Shown piece after piece: positions 1 through 9,383 of a stretch of 25,000 bases of DNA. Each line of letters starts with the position of its first letter. Positions within the stretch are counted from its first letter, which is position 1. Made by a program: the position numbers and the translations under genes. Source of the stretch: Cryptomeria japonica (lineage: Eukaryota; Streptophyta; Pinopsida; Cupressales; Cupressaceae); the NCBI RefSeq assembly GCF_030272615.1, contig NW_026729190.1, forward strand, positions 30,001 through 55,000, written 5' to 3'. Under the pieces are notes generated by a model. The model was not told the DNA's origin. It searched no databases and worked only from the letters and a program-made list of their open reading frames with translations.

Positions 1-889
1 TTGGTGGCGCAACTCGCACGAACAGTCCCACCTCGACCCCGTAAACAAGCTTTTTTGCCTCGAAGAGTTCGTCGGAGACGAAGAAGCAACCTTCAGTGCA
101 AACGTAGCACTCTTTTGTGCAACCGCCCAAACAACGCCCCCTCTACCCTCTGTCGAAACACTCGGCATTGCTGCTCCCTAAGGTGAGCTTCTCCTCATAG
201 GCAATTCCGCTCTTATCCGGTCACGTTTGTGTGCCCGAATTTCGCAAGGCAACCTCCATGGGACATGGAAAAGACTCGAGAAGAGAGCTCGCTCACGGGA
301 GAGAGAAGCCAAGGAGACCACGAGAGTGCTGAGAGTGGGACAGCGCTGAATAGGCGGGAGAAGCCTGCGCGTATAAACGGAGATATATATCCAATTGCAA
401 CGAAGGAACGTGCCAAAGATCGAGAACAATGGCAGAAATGCTAGTAACGTGCACTTCGGGACCAACGCATCACCGGAAGACAACCGCCAAACATCGAAAG
501 AGTCGCGATGCTCCGCAACCTACGTGCAAAGCGGTCGCACACCGGGTAAGGGAGTGAGAGCCCCAAACATAGCTGGGCGAGGCGCTCACTCCGCTCTTTA
601 ATATCTCGTTAATACCGCCAAGGAAATGGCACAAGCACACACACACAAGCATCCTCGGAAGAGGACAGTTCGAGTGACAGGTCAAATCCAAGAGTTCCGA
701 AGACTACCTCCAGGAACAATCGGGAACAAGACCGATTACAAGTCGTCGAGTCTGTTACTGGGCGAACACGAGATGCGCACAGGAAATCGATCAGCCCTCA
801 CAATGGCCCAAGGCCAGAGATCGGACTGCTACGATTTACCCCAACAATCATCGTGCCACTCTTCGCAGAGAGGTGATAGACGCCAACGA
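1..889. other. Low-copy region, no gene recognised
   Basis: This stretch lacks the tandem repeats that fill the rest of the window. I see only short open frames of at most about 100 codons, no rRNA core sequence, no tRNA and no transposon ends. A (CA)6 run lies at 636-647. If leftward Pol I transcription from the motifs at 5.9-10.1 kb is real, this would be external transcribed spacer or its continuation toward 18S, but the conserved 18S 5' end is not inside the window. The repeat word GCATAGCAATCG first appears at its right edge. Confidence 0.5.
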
Positions 890-1380
890 GCCCGCGCATA
901 GCAATCGAGGTGTAAAAAGGGCGTTGAAGGCAGGAAGCCTGGACGAAAGAGGCTACGAGGTCACCTCGAAGCGGTCTAAGAATCGGGCGCACTTGGGGCG
1001 ACTACCAGTGCCAACCCCTTATCCCGCGGTGCGTCCGACACACAGAAATTTCCAAGGCGGCCAAGGAGCCTCCCCGCATAGCAATCGGGGTGTGAGGTTA
1101 CGGATGCAGCATTGATAGCAATCGAGGTGTGAGGCGAAGGATGCAGAAGTGAGAGCCGAGGGATGTAGCAGAGATAGCAATCGGGGTGTGTGATGCAGAA
1201 GAGATAGCAATCGAGGTGTGCGGTGGGAAGGGCCCAGCAGCCAGAATGCATGAAGCGACGGATGAAGCAGTGATGACAACCGGGCTGTGAGGAGAGGAGG
1301 GATGCAGCCAAGAAAGCAATCAGGGCTCGAGGCAAGGGATGCATCAAGGATAGCAATCATGTTGTGAGGCGAGATTCCAA
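890..1380. repeat. Degenerate AGCAATCGGGGTGTGAGG minisatellite
   Basis: About seven imperfect copies of a phrase reading roughly GATAGCAATCGGGGTGTGAGG, then GAAGGATGCAG, occur between 1077 and 1375, with an outlier near 897. Spacing is irregular, about 35-70 bp. The phrase is also a segment of the 188-bp repeat to the right, so this looks like a decayed edge in which only that segment was locally re-amplified. Confidence 0.8.
963..1100. repeat. Decayed, truncated copy of the 188-bp repeat
   Basis: It contains the repeat's diagnostic blocks in order: GGGGCGACTACCAGTGCCAA, CCCCTTATCCCGCG, GTGCGTCCGA, AAGGCGGCCAAGGAGCC and GCATAGCAATCGGGG. It has several substitutions relative to the main array and is followed by the short degenerate minisatellite rather than another unit. 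It marks the eroded left border of the array. Confidence 0.85.
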
Positions 1381-1439
1381 AGGCTAAACGTGAGAGGCTG
1401 CAGGGTCGACTCAGAGAGGTCTATGCATGTGAGAGGCTG

Positions 1440-1616
1440 AAAGCAAGGTCGACTCGGAGCGGTCTATGCATCGGGCGCGCTTGGGGCGACTACCAGTGCC
1501 AACCCCTTATCCCGCGACGCGTCCGACAAAGAGAACGTTCCAAGGCGGCAGAGGAGGTTACCAGCCGAAGGATGCAGTAGCAATAACAGGTATAGTTCCG
1601 CGGCGGCCGAGAAGAC
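1440..1616. repeat. Second decayed copy of the 188-bp repeat
   Basis: The core blocks GGGGCGACTACCAGTGCCAA, CCCCTTATCCCGCGACGCGTCCGA and TTCCAAGGCGGC are present at 1470-1550. After that the unit diverges before the regular array begins near 1617. It is intermediate in decay between the copy at 963 and the main array. Confidence 0.8.
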
Positions 1617-4600
1617 TCACCGCATAGGAATCGGGATGCGAGGCGAGGGATGCGGCGGGAAGGCCCCGACGGCTAAACGGAAGAGGCTGCAGGGCCGCCT
1701 CGGAATGGTCCAAGCATCGGATGCGATTGGGACGACTACCAGTGCCAACCCCTTATCCCGCGATGCGTCCGATACACAGATAGTTCCAAGGCGGCCGAGG
1801 AGCCTCACCGCATATCAATCGGGGTGCGAGGCGAGGGATGGGGCGGGAAGGCCCCAACGGCTAGACGGAAGAGGCTTCAGGGCCACCTCGGAATGGTCCA
1901 AGCATCGGACGCGCTTGGGGCGACTGCCAGTGCCAACCCCTTATCCCGCGATGCGTCCGATACACAGATGGTTCCAAGGCGGCCGAGGAGCCTCACCGCA
2001 TAGCAATCGGGGGTGCGAGGCGAGGGATGGGGCGGGAAGGCCCCAACGGCTAGACGGAAGAGGCTTCAGGGCCGCCTAGGAATGGTCCAAGCATCGGACA
2101 CGCTTGGGGCGACTACCAGTGACAGCCCCCTATCCCGCGATGCGTCCGATACGAAGATGGTTCCAAGGCGGCCGAGGAGCCTCACCGCATAGCAATCGGG
2201 GTGCGAGGTGGGGGATGCGGCGAGATGGCCCCAACGGCTAGACGGAAGAGGCCACAGGGCCGCGTCGGAATAGTCCAAGCATCGGACGCGCTTGGGGTGA
2301 CTACCAGTGACAACCCCTTATCCCGCGATGCGTCCGATACGAAGATAGTTCCAAGGCGGCCGAGGAGCCTCACCGCATAGCAATCGGGGTGCGAGGTGGG
2401 GGATGCGGCGAGATGGCCCCAACGGCTAGACGGAAGAGGCTGCAGGGCCGCCTCGGAATAGTCCAAGCATCGGACGCGCTTGGGGCCACTACCAGTGACA
2501 ACCCCTTATCCCGCGATGCGTCCGATACGAAGATAGTTCCAAGGCGGCCGAAGAGCCTCACCGCATAGCAATCGGGGTGCGAGGTGGGGGATGCGGCGAG
2601 ATGGCCCCAACGGCTAGACGGAAGAGGCCACAGGGCCGCCTCGGAATAGTCCAAGCATCGGACGCGCTTGGGGCGACTACCAGTGACAACCCCTTATCCC
2701 GCGATGCGTCCGATACGAAGATAGTTCCCAGGCGGCCGAGGAGCCTCACCGCATAGCAATCGGGGTGCGAGGCGAGGGATGCGGCGAGATGGCCCCAAAG
2801 GCTAGACGGAAGAGGCTGCAGGGCTGCCTCGGAATAGTCCAAGCATCGGACGCGCTTGGGGCGACTACCACTGCCAACCCCTTATCCCGCGATGCGTCCG
2901 ATACACAGATAGTTCCGAGGCGGCCGAGGAGGTGGGGGATGCAGCGAGATGGCCCCAACGGCTAGACGGAAGAGGCTGCAGGGCCGCCTCGGAATAGTCC
3001 AAGCATCGGACGCGCTTGGGGCGACTACCAGTGACAACCCCTTATCCCGCGATGCGTCCGATACACAGATAGTTCCGAGGCGGCCAAGGAGCCTCACCGC
3101 ATAGCAATCGTGGTGCGAGGTGGGGGATGCGGCGAGATGGCCCCAACGGCTAGACGGAAGAGGCTGCAGGGCCGCCTCGGAATGGTCCAAGCATCGGATG
3201 CGCTTGGGGCGACTACCACTGCCAACCCCTTATCCCGCGATGCGTCCGATACACAGATAGTTCCAAGGCGGCCGAGGAGCCTCACAGCATAGCAATCAGG
3301 GTGCGAGGCGAGGGATGCGGCGAGAAAGCCCCAACGGCTAGAGGGAAGAGGCTTCAGGTCCGCCTCGGAATGGTCCAAGCATCGGACGCGCTTGGGGCGA
3401 CTACCAGTGACAACCCCTTATCCCGCGACGCGTCCGATACACAGATAGTTCCAAGGCGGCCGAGGAGCCTCACCGCATAGCAATCGGGGTGCGAGGCGAG
3501 GGATGCGGCGAGAAGGACCCAACGGCTACACGGAAGAGGCTTCGGGGCCGCCTCGGAATGGTCCAAGCATCGGACGCGCTTGGGGCGACTACCAGTGACA
3601 ACCCCTTATCCCGCGACGCGTCCGATACACAGATAGTTCCAAGGCGGCCGAGGAGCCTCACCGCATAGCAATCGGGGTGCGAGGCGAGGGATGCGGCGAG
3701 AAGGACCCAACGGCTAGACGGAAGAGGCTTCGGGGCCGCCTCGGAATGGTCCAAGCATCGGACGCGCTTGGGGCGACTACCAGTGACAACCCCTTATCCC
3801 GCGACGCGTCCGATACACAGATAGTTCCAAGGCGGCCGAGGAGCCTCACCGCATAGCAATCGGGGTGCGAGGCGAGGGATGCGGCGAGAAGGACCCAACG
3901 GCTAGACGGAAGAGGCTTCGGGTCCGCCTCGGAATGGTCCAAGCATCGGACGCGCTTGGGGCGACTACCAGTGACAACCCCTTATCCCGCGACGCGTCCG
4001 ATACACAGATAGTTCCAAGGCGGCCGAGGAGCCTCACCGCATAGCAATCGGGGTGCGAGGCGAGGGATGCGGCGAGAAGGACCCAACGGCTAGACGGAAG
4101 AGGCTTCGGGTCCGCCTCGGAATGGTCCAAGCATCGGACGCGCTTGGGGCGACTACCAGTGACAACCCCTTATCCCGCGACGCGTCCGATACACAGATAG
4201 TTCCAAGGCGGCCGAGGAGCCTCACCGCATAGCAATCGGGGTGCGAGGCGAGGGATGCGGCGAGAAGGACCCAACGGCTAGACGGAAGAGGCTTCGGGTC
4301 CGCCTCGGAATGGTCCAAGCATCGGACGCGCTTGGGGCGACTACCAGTGACAACCCCTTATCCCGCGACGCGTCCGATACACAGATAGTTCCGAGGCGGC
4401 CGAGGAGCCTCACCGCATAGCAATCGGGGTGCGAGGCGAAGGATGCGGCGAGAAGGACCCAACGGCTAGACGGAAGAGGCTTCGGGTCCGCCTCGGAATG
4501 GTCCAAGCATCGGACGCGCTTGGGGCGACTACCAGTGACAACCCCTTATCCCGCGACGCGTCCGATACACAGATAGTTCCAAGGCGGCCGAGGAGCCTCA

Positions 4601-5571
4601 CCGCATAGCAATCGGGGTGCGAGGCGAGGGATGCGGCGAGAAGGACCCAACGGCTAGACGGAAGAGGCTTCAGGGCCGCCTCGGAATGGTCCAAGCATCG
4701 AACGCGCTTGGGGCGACTACCAGTGACAACCCCTTATCCCGCGACGCGTCCGATACACAGATAGTTCCGAGGCGGCCGAGGAGCCTCACCGCATAGCAAT
4801 CGGGGTGCGAGGCGAGGGATGCGGCGAGAAGGACCCAACGGCTAGACGGAAGAGGCTTCAGGGCCGCCTCGGAATGGTCCAAGCATCGGACGCGCTTGGG
4901 GCGACTACCAGTGACAACCCCTTATCCCGCGACGCGTCCGATACACAGATAGTTCCGAGGCGGCCGAGGAGCCTCACCGCATAGCAATCGGGGTGCGAGG
5001 CGAGGGATGCGGCGAGAAGGACCCAACGGCTAGACGGAAGAGGCTTCAGGGCCGCCTCGGAATGGTCCAAGCATCGGACGCGCTTGGGGCGACTACCAAT
5101 GACAACCCCTTATCCCGCGACGCGTCCGATACACAGATAGTTCCGAGGCGGCCGAGGAGCCTCACCGCATAGCAATCGGGGTGCGAGGCGAGGGATGCGG
5201 CGAGAAGGACCCAACGGCTAGACGGAAGAGGCTTCAGGGCCGCCTCGGAATGGTCCAAGCATCGGACGCGCTTGGGGCGACTACCAGTGACAACCCCTTA
5301 TCCCGCGACGCGTCCGATACACAGATAGTTCCGAGGCGGCCGAGGAGCCTCACCGCATAGCAATCGGGGTGCGAGGCGAGGGATGCGGCGAGAAGGACCC
5401 AACGGCTAGACGGAAGAGGCTTCAGGGCCGCCTCGGAATGGTCCAAGCATCGGACGCGCTTGGGGCGACTACCGTTGCCAACCCCTTATCCCGCGATGCG
5501 TCTGATACACAGATAGTTCCGAGGCGGCCGAGGAGCCTCACCGCATAGCAATCGGGTTGCGAGGCAGATTA
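1617..5571. repeat. 188-bp tandem repeat array, about 21 units
   Basis: The block CCCTTATCCCGCGA recurs near 1749, 1937, 2125, 2314, 2502, 2690, 2878, 3040, 3226, 3415, 3602 and then every 188 bp to 5482, which gives 21 units. Units right of about 3380 are almost identical, while those to the left carry more substitutions. Two sub-types alternate in blocks: one has GATACGAAG and GATGCGTCC, the other GATACACAG and GACGCGTCC. Each unit contains a 10-bp inverted repeat; in the unit at 4131 the arms are 4133-4142 and 4181-4190 with a 38-nt loop. Minus-strand frames of 70-94 codons recur in every unit but follow the repeat, not a gene. In the rDNA reading this is spacer or external transcribed spacer sequence. 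Confidence 0.95.
2843..3004. repeat. Shortened unit within the 188-bp array
   Basis: This unit is about 162 bp instead of 188. Around 2930 the sequence passes from CGGCCGAGGAG straight into GTGGGGGATGC, losing the stretch with CCTCACCGCATAGCAATCGG found in its neighbours. It is the only clear length variant among the regular units. Confidence 0.85.
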
Positions 5572-5804
5572 TTGGGAAGGGAACCCCCTGGGATGCGGCT
5601 CAAGCAGTGCCCAAAGGGACTGGAATGCGGAATCACATCGAGAGACCCAAATGCTATACGAGGGCTCAAATCGAATTATCGATTTGGCCACGACATGGAC
5701 GCATCGGAACGACTACCTTTGCCGAACCACTCGCAATTGCATCCATACCGAAACCAATAGACATTTCCGTTAGAGCCCTCGCATAGCATTCGGGAATCTC
5801 GCAT
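5572..5804. other. Transition between the 188-bp array and the promoter-motif ladder
   Basis: The first ~60 bases are unique. From about 5650 the sequence shows a diverged version of the 188-bp unit: ACCCAAATGCTATACG, GGCTC, GCATCGGAACGACTACC, then CGCATAGCATTCGGG. It is the promoter-distal body (on the minus strand) of the first Pol I-like unit. No gene is seen. Confidence 0.6.
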
Positions 5805-5892
5805 GCCCCTCTAAATCGACCAATGCTGGCGCTCAATGAAAATCCGAGCGCTACCACCGTTCGAGCGCCAGCATTGGTCGAGTTAGAGGGGC
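5805..5892. repeat. Long near-perfect inverted repeat (30-bp arms)
   Basis: Arms at 5805-5834 and 5863-5892 are complementary at 29 of 30 positions around a 28-base loop; the left arm begins GCCCCTCTA and ends GCTGGCGCTC. On the minus strand it starts about 32 bases downstream of the predicted initiation base at 5924, so a leftward transcript would carry this hairpin near its 5' end. Two decayed relatives occupy the same place in the next two units. Its role is unknown. Confidence 0.9.
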
Positions 5893-5920
5893 ACGGGGGA
5901 GAATGCTCCAGTCAACACCT

Positions 5921-5932
5921 CCCCTATATAAG
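5921..5932 (-). promoter_or_regulatory. Pol I-like start motif, copy 1 (leftmost)
   Basis: The minus strand reads CTTATATAGGGG followed by AGGTG, matching the plant Pol I initiation consensus of about TATATARGGG. The predicted start is near 5924, reading leftward. Being closest to the presumed 35S gene, it is the best candidate here for the gene promoter, although another could lie beyond the window. The + strand reading TATATAAG also resembles a Pol II TATA box, but nothing coding follows it. Confidence 0.5.
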
Positions 5933-6289
5933 TTATTTGTCCGATTCTCGCACAACCGTAGTCTGCCTCGTCGAATCAAACAACGGTCCCAGATTCCGAC
6001 TTCCGTTCCGTAGAGACCCAAAAGCTAGATGGAGGCTCGCAAGAAAGAGAGTCGGCGCATAGCAATCGGGTTTCTCGAACGTTTAGGGACCGAGCTCACT
6101 TGCGGATAGGGCAAAATCCGCCAAGCAACCCAAAAGCTAGACGGGGGCTCGAATCGAATCGCCTAGGCGGCCACAACAACGACGTGTTGGATCGACTACC
6201 AGTGCCAAACCATTCAGCAAGACTAGTCTGTGTCGAGGCCGGATAGAGATTCTCAGAGAGCGCCCGCATAGCATTTAGGAGACCTGCCG

Positions 6290-6382
6290 CGTCCCTCACA
6301 CTCGACAAATGGTGGTGCACGTTTATAAATCCGAGCGATCCCAACCCTTTCAAGCACCAACATCGGTCGAGATAGAGGGGCA
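6290..6382. repeat. Decayed inverted repeat, second unit
   Basis: Arms at 6290-6318 and 6354-6382 match at about 21 of 29 positions by eye. It is positionally equivalent to the strong inverted repeat at 5805-5892. Confidence 0.65.
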
Positions 6383-6410
6383 CGGAGGGGGCTGCGTGAG
6401 ACAACACAGT

Positions 6411-6422
6411 CCCCTATATAAG
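6411..6422 (-). promoter_or_regulatory. Pol I-like start motif, copy 2
   Basis: The minus strand reads CTTATATAGGGG, then ACTGTG instead of the AGGTG of the other copies. Predicted start is near 6414. It is 490 bp from copy 1. Confidence 0.45.
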
Positions 6423-6731
6423 TTATTTGTCCGATTCTCACACATCCGAAGAATGGTCATCAAATCGGACAACAGCCCAAACTTCCGACTTCCGTCCCAG
6501 AAAGCCCAAGAGCTATCTAAAACGTTCATGGCCGGAACTCGATCGCGGCTATACCAGTCCGCCAAGCAACCCAAAAGCTAGACTGGAGCTCTAGTCGAAT
6601 CACCTCTGTGGCCATTGCAAGGACGTGTTGGAGCGACTACCATTGCCGAACCATTCCGCAGGTCGAGTCCATACCAAGGCCGCATAGAGATTCACGATGA
6701 GCTCCTGCATAGCAATCAGGAGACTTGCCGT

Positions 6732-6821
6732 GTCCATCACAATCGATAAATCCTGGTGCAAGATTTTTGCATCCGAGCGCTCCAACCAGTCGAGCACCAG
6801 CATCAATCGACATAAACGGGC
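6732..6821. repeat. Decayed inverted repeat, third unit
   Basis: Arms at 6732-6759 and 6794-6821 match at about 18 of 28 positions, with the inner seven bases CTGGTGC/GCACCAG intact. It is the weakest of the three related hairpins. Confidence 0.55.
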
Positions 6822-6851
6822 ACGGGGGGAGGATGCTCGAGAACACTACCT

Positions 6852-6863
6852 CCCCTATATAAG
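6852..6863 (-). promoter_or_regulatory. Pol I-like start motif, copy 3
   Basis: Minus-strand CTTATATAGGGGAGG; predicted start near 6855. It is 441 bp from copy 2, and is the last copy with the AGTTATTTG flank (later copies have AGCTATTTG). Confidence 0.45.
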
Positions 6864-6997
6864 TTATTTGTCCGATTCTCAAGCAGCCGAAGTCTGGTCA
6901 TCGAATCGGGTCAAAGACCACAACTTCCGACTTTACCCACAATGCAAGTCATCGAATCGAACATCGGCCCCCGAGTCGGACTCCATGCGTATGTCAG

Positions 6998-7297
6998 GTC
7001 ATCGGACCCAAATTCCGCCTTCCTGCGCATGGCGGGCCATCAATATCAACTCGGTCATCGGACCCAAACTCCGCCTTTTTGCGTATGGCACGCCTTCAAA
7101 TCGGTCATCGGACCCAAATTCCGCCTTCCTGTGCATGGCGGGCCATCAACATCAACTCGGTCATCGGACCCAAATTCCGCCTTTCTGCGCATGGCACGCC
7201 ATCAACTCGGTCATCGGACCCAAATTCCGCCTTCCTGCGCATGGCAGGTCATCGGACACAAATTCAGACCTCGCCAATATGCCTACGTATCGAATCG
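6998..7297. repeat. Alternating 56/50-bp sub-repeats
   Basis: The phrase GTCATCGGACCCAAATTCCG begins at 6998, 7054, 7104, 7160, 7210, 7248 and 7298, giving steps of 56, 50, 56, 50, 38 and 50. The longer steps contain GGGCCATCAAYATCAACTCG. This is a two-part higher-order arrangement inside the enlarged spacer between motif copies 3 and 4. Confidence 0.9.
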
Positions 7298-7396
7298 GTC
7301 ATCGGACCCAACTTCCGACTTCATCCATACTGTAGGGTCTTTGAGGTTGGCGCGGTGCGCTCAACCCAGGGAGTCGACCCATCGAAGCATACACCT

Positions 7397-7408
7397 CCCC
7401 TATATAAG
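7397..7408 (-). promoter_or_regulatory. Pol I-like start motif, copy 4
   Basis: Minus-strand CTTATATAGGGGAGGTG; predicted start near 7400. It lies 545 bp from copy 3 because of the intervening 56/50-bp array. Confidence 0.45.
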
Positions 7409-7707
7409 CTATTTGTCCGATTCCCACACCTGTGTAGTTTGCACCTCTGACCAGGACATCGACCCCAACTTCCGAACTCGACTGCAACGACGGCACCAGC
7501 GCCTTGGTGCGCACCTTGCGACGCACAGTCCCAACATTCGCCTTCCTGCACATGGCAGGTCATCGGACCCAAATTCCGACCTCGCGAGTATGCCTACATA
7601 TCGAATCGGTCATCGGACCCAACTTCCGACTTCATCCATACCGTAGGGTCTTTGAGGTTGGCGCGGTGCGCTCAACCCGGGGAGTCGACCCAACGAAGCA
7701 TACACCT

Positions 7708-7719
7708 CCCCTATATAAG
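7708..7719 (-). promoter_or_regulatory. Pol I-like start motif, copy 5
   Basis: Same core as copy 4 at exactly 311 bp; predicted start near 7711. Confidence 0.45.
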
Positions 7720-8018
7720 CTATTTGTCCGATTCCCACACCTGTGTAGTTTGCACCTCCGATCAAGACATCGACCCCAACTTCCGAACTCGCCTCCAACG
7801 ACCGAACCAGCGCCTTGGTGCGCACCTTGCAACGCACAGTGCCAACATTCGCCTTCCTGCACGTGGCAGGTCATCGGACCCAAATTCCGACCTCGCGAGT
7901 ATGCCTACATATCGAATCGGTCATCGGACCCAACTTCCGACTTCATCCATACCGTAGGGTCTTTGAGGTTGGCGCGGTGCGCTCAACCCGGGGAGTCGAC
8001 CCAACGAAGCATACACCT

Positions 8019-8030
8019 CCCCTATATAAG
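8019..8030 (-). promoter_or_regulatory. Pol I-like start motif, copy 6
   Basis: Same core at exactly 311 bp from copy 5; predicted start near 8022. Confidence 0.45.
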
Positions 8031-8329
8031 CTATTTGTCCGATTCCCACACCTGTGTAGCTTGCACCTCCGATCAGGACATCGACCCCAACTTCCGAACT
8101 CGACTAAAAAGACCGCACCAGCGCCTTGGTGTGCACCTTGCAACGCACAGTGTCAACATTCGCCTTCCTGCACATGGCAGGTCATCGGACCCAAATTCCG
8201 ACCTCATGAGCATACCTACTAATCGAATCGGTCATCGGACCCAACTTCCGACTTCATCCATACCGTAGGGTCTTTGAGGTTGGCGCGGTGCGCTCAACCT
8301 GGGGAGTCGACCCATCGAAGCATACACCT

Positions 8330-8341
8330 CCCCTATATAAG
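8330..8341 (-). promoter_or_regulatory. Pol I-like start motif, copy 7
   Basis: Same core at exactly 311 bp from copy 6; predicted start near 8333. The 52-bp minisatellite begins about 105 bp further right, which on the minus strand is upstream. Confidence 0.45.
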
Positions 8342-8446
8342 CTATTTGTCCGATTCCGACACCTGTGTAGTTTGCACCTCCGCTCAGGACATCGACCCCA
8401 ACTTCCGAACTCGCCTGCAACGACCGAACCAGCGCCTTGGTGCGCA

Positions 8447-8466
8447 CCAAAAGTGCGCACTTTTGG
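8447..8466. repeat. Perfect 20-bp palindrome at the minisatellite entry
   Basis: CCAAAAGTGCGCACTTTTGG equals its own reverse complement. It sits exactly where the 311-bp unit gives way to the 52-bp array. Confidence 0.97.
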
Positions 8467-9095
8467 AGGGCACTTTTCTGCGCTCCAAAGGTGCGCACTT
8501 TTGGAGGGCACTTTTTGGAGGGCACTTTTCTGCGCTCCAAAGGTGCGCACTTTTGGAGGGCACTTTTTGGAGGGCACTTTTCTGCGCTCCAAAGGTGCGC
8601 ACTTTTGGAGGGCACTTTTTGGAGGGCACTTTTCTGCGCTCCAAAGGTGCGCACTTTTGGAGGGCACTTTTTGGAGGGCACTTTTCTGCGCTCCAAAGGT
8701 GCGCACTTTTGGAGGGCACTTTTTGGAGGGCACTTTTCTGCGCTCCAAAGGTGCGCACTTTTGGAGGGCACTTTTTGGAGGGCACTTTTCTGCGCTCCAA
8801 AGGTGCGCACTTTTGGAGGGCACTTTTTGGAGGGCACTTTTCTGCGCTCCAAAGGTGCGCACTTTTGGAGGGCACTTTTTGGAGGGCACTTTTCTGCGCT
8901 CCAAAGGTGCGCACTTTTGGAGGGCACTTTTTGGAGGGCACTTTTCTGCGCTCCAAAGGTGCGCACTTTTGGAGGGCACTTTTTGGAGGGCACTTTTCTG
9001 CGCTCCAAAGGTGCGCACTTTTGGAGGGCACTTTTGTGCACTCCAAAGGTGCGCACTTTTGGAGGGCACTTTTCCTGTGCTCCAAAGGTGCACAC
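8447..9095. repeat. 52-bp minisatellite, 11 regular copies plus variants
   Basis: CGCTCCAAAGGTGCGCAC recurs at 8481 and every 52 bp to 9001, giving 11 in-phase copies that look identical. Two variant copies follow at about 9040 and 9075. Each unit carries two GGAGGGCACTTTT phrases. The unit has no stop codon in several frames, and 52 is not a multiple of three, so overlapping frames of 220-336 codons appear on both strands without any sign of real coding. It enlarges the gap between motif copies 7 and 8 to 897 bp. Confidence 0.97.
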
Positions 9096-9226
9096 CTAGG
9101 TGAGCACCTTCGACCACACCTTGTAGCACACCAAACTCTGACTTTCGACTTCATCCGCAATGCAGGGTCTTTGAGGTTGGCGCAATGCGCACAACCAGGG
9201 GAGTCGACCCATCAAACCCAACACCT

Positions 9227-9238
9227 CCCCTATATAAG
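9227..9238 (-). promoter_or_regulatory. Pol I-like start motif, copy 8
   Basis: Minus-strand CTTATATAGGGGAGGTG; predicted start near 9230. First of the 157-bp family. Confidence 0.45.
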
Positions 9239-9383
9239 CTATTTGTCTGATTCTCATACATGCGTAGCCTGCAGGAGCAATTAGGACATCGACCCCAACT
9301 TTCGGCTTCTAAACGAAAACAAGGTCTTTGAGGTTGGTGTAATGCGAACAACTAGGGGAGTCAACCCATCAAACCCAACACCT

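Larger units (their letters stand above)
5640..6990. repeat. Three long promoter-motif units (about 440-545 bp)
   Basis: Three diverged units each contain, in + order, an ACCCAAAAGCTAGAC block, a CGACTACC block, a GCATAGCA block, an inverted repeat, and the CCCCTATATAAG motif (motifs at 5921, 6411 and 6852). Between units lie non-conserved stretches such as 5940-6060. The body of each unit is homologous in block order to the 188-bp repeat. Confidence 0.85.
7298..8441. repeat. 311-bp tandem units, each with one Pol I-like motif
   Basis: Units start with GTCATCGGACCCAACTTCCG at 7298, 7609, 7920 and 8231. Three are exactly 311 bp; the fourth is cut into by the 52-bp minisatellite. Each includes a GGGTCTTTGAGGTTGGCGC block, a GGAGTCGACCCA block and the start motif. 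Open frames on + and - strands here follow the repeat and are not taken as genes. Confidence 0.93.

Noticed and set aside
1-889. 18S 5' end or a retrotransposon edge at the left side
   Set aside because: No conserved small-subunit rRNA sequence on either strand, and no primer-binding site, polypurine tract or terminal repeat was recognised.
2066-5446. Repeated minus-strand frames of 70-94 codons in the 188-bp array
   Set aside because: Each is one repeat unit translated, starting and stopping inside the unit; no change pattern favouring protein conservation was seen.
5925-5932. TATATAAG on the plus strand as Pol II TATA boxes
   Set aside because: No coding sequence follows any of the 13 copies, and the minus-strand reading fits the plant Pol I start consensus better, including the G run. 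A Pol II role cannot be excluded.
6697-8268. Plus-strand frames of 212-254 codons in the promoter ladder
   Set aside because: They run through the 56/50 and 311-bp repeats and across the TATATAGGGG motifs, with no domain recognisable.
8232-9284. Five overlapping open frames of 220-336 codons over the 52-bp minisatellite
   Set aside because: The unit length is not a multiple of three and the unit is stop-free in many frames, so any frame reads the same cycling peptide. No independent coding signal.
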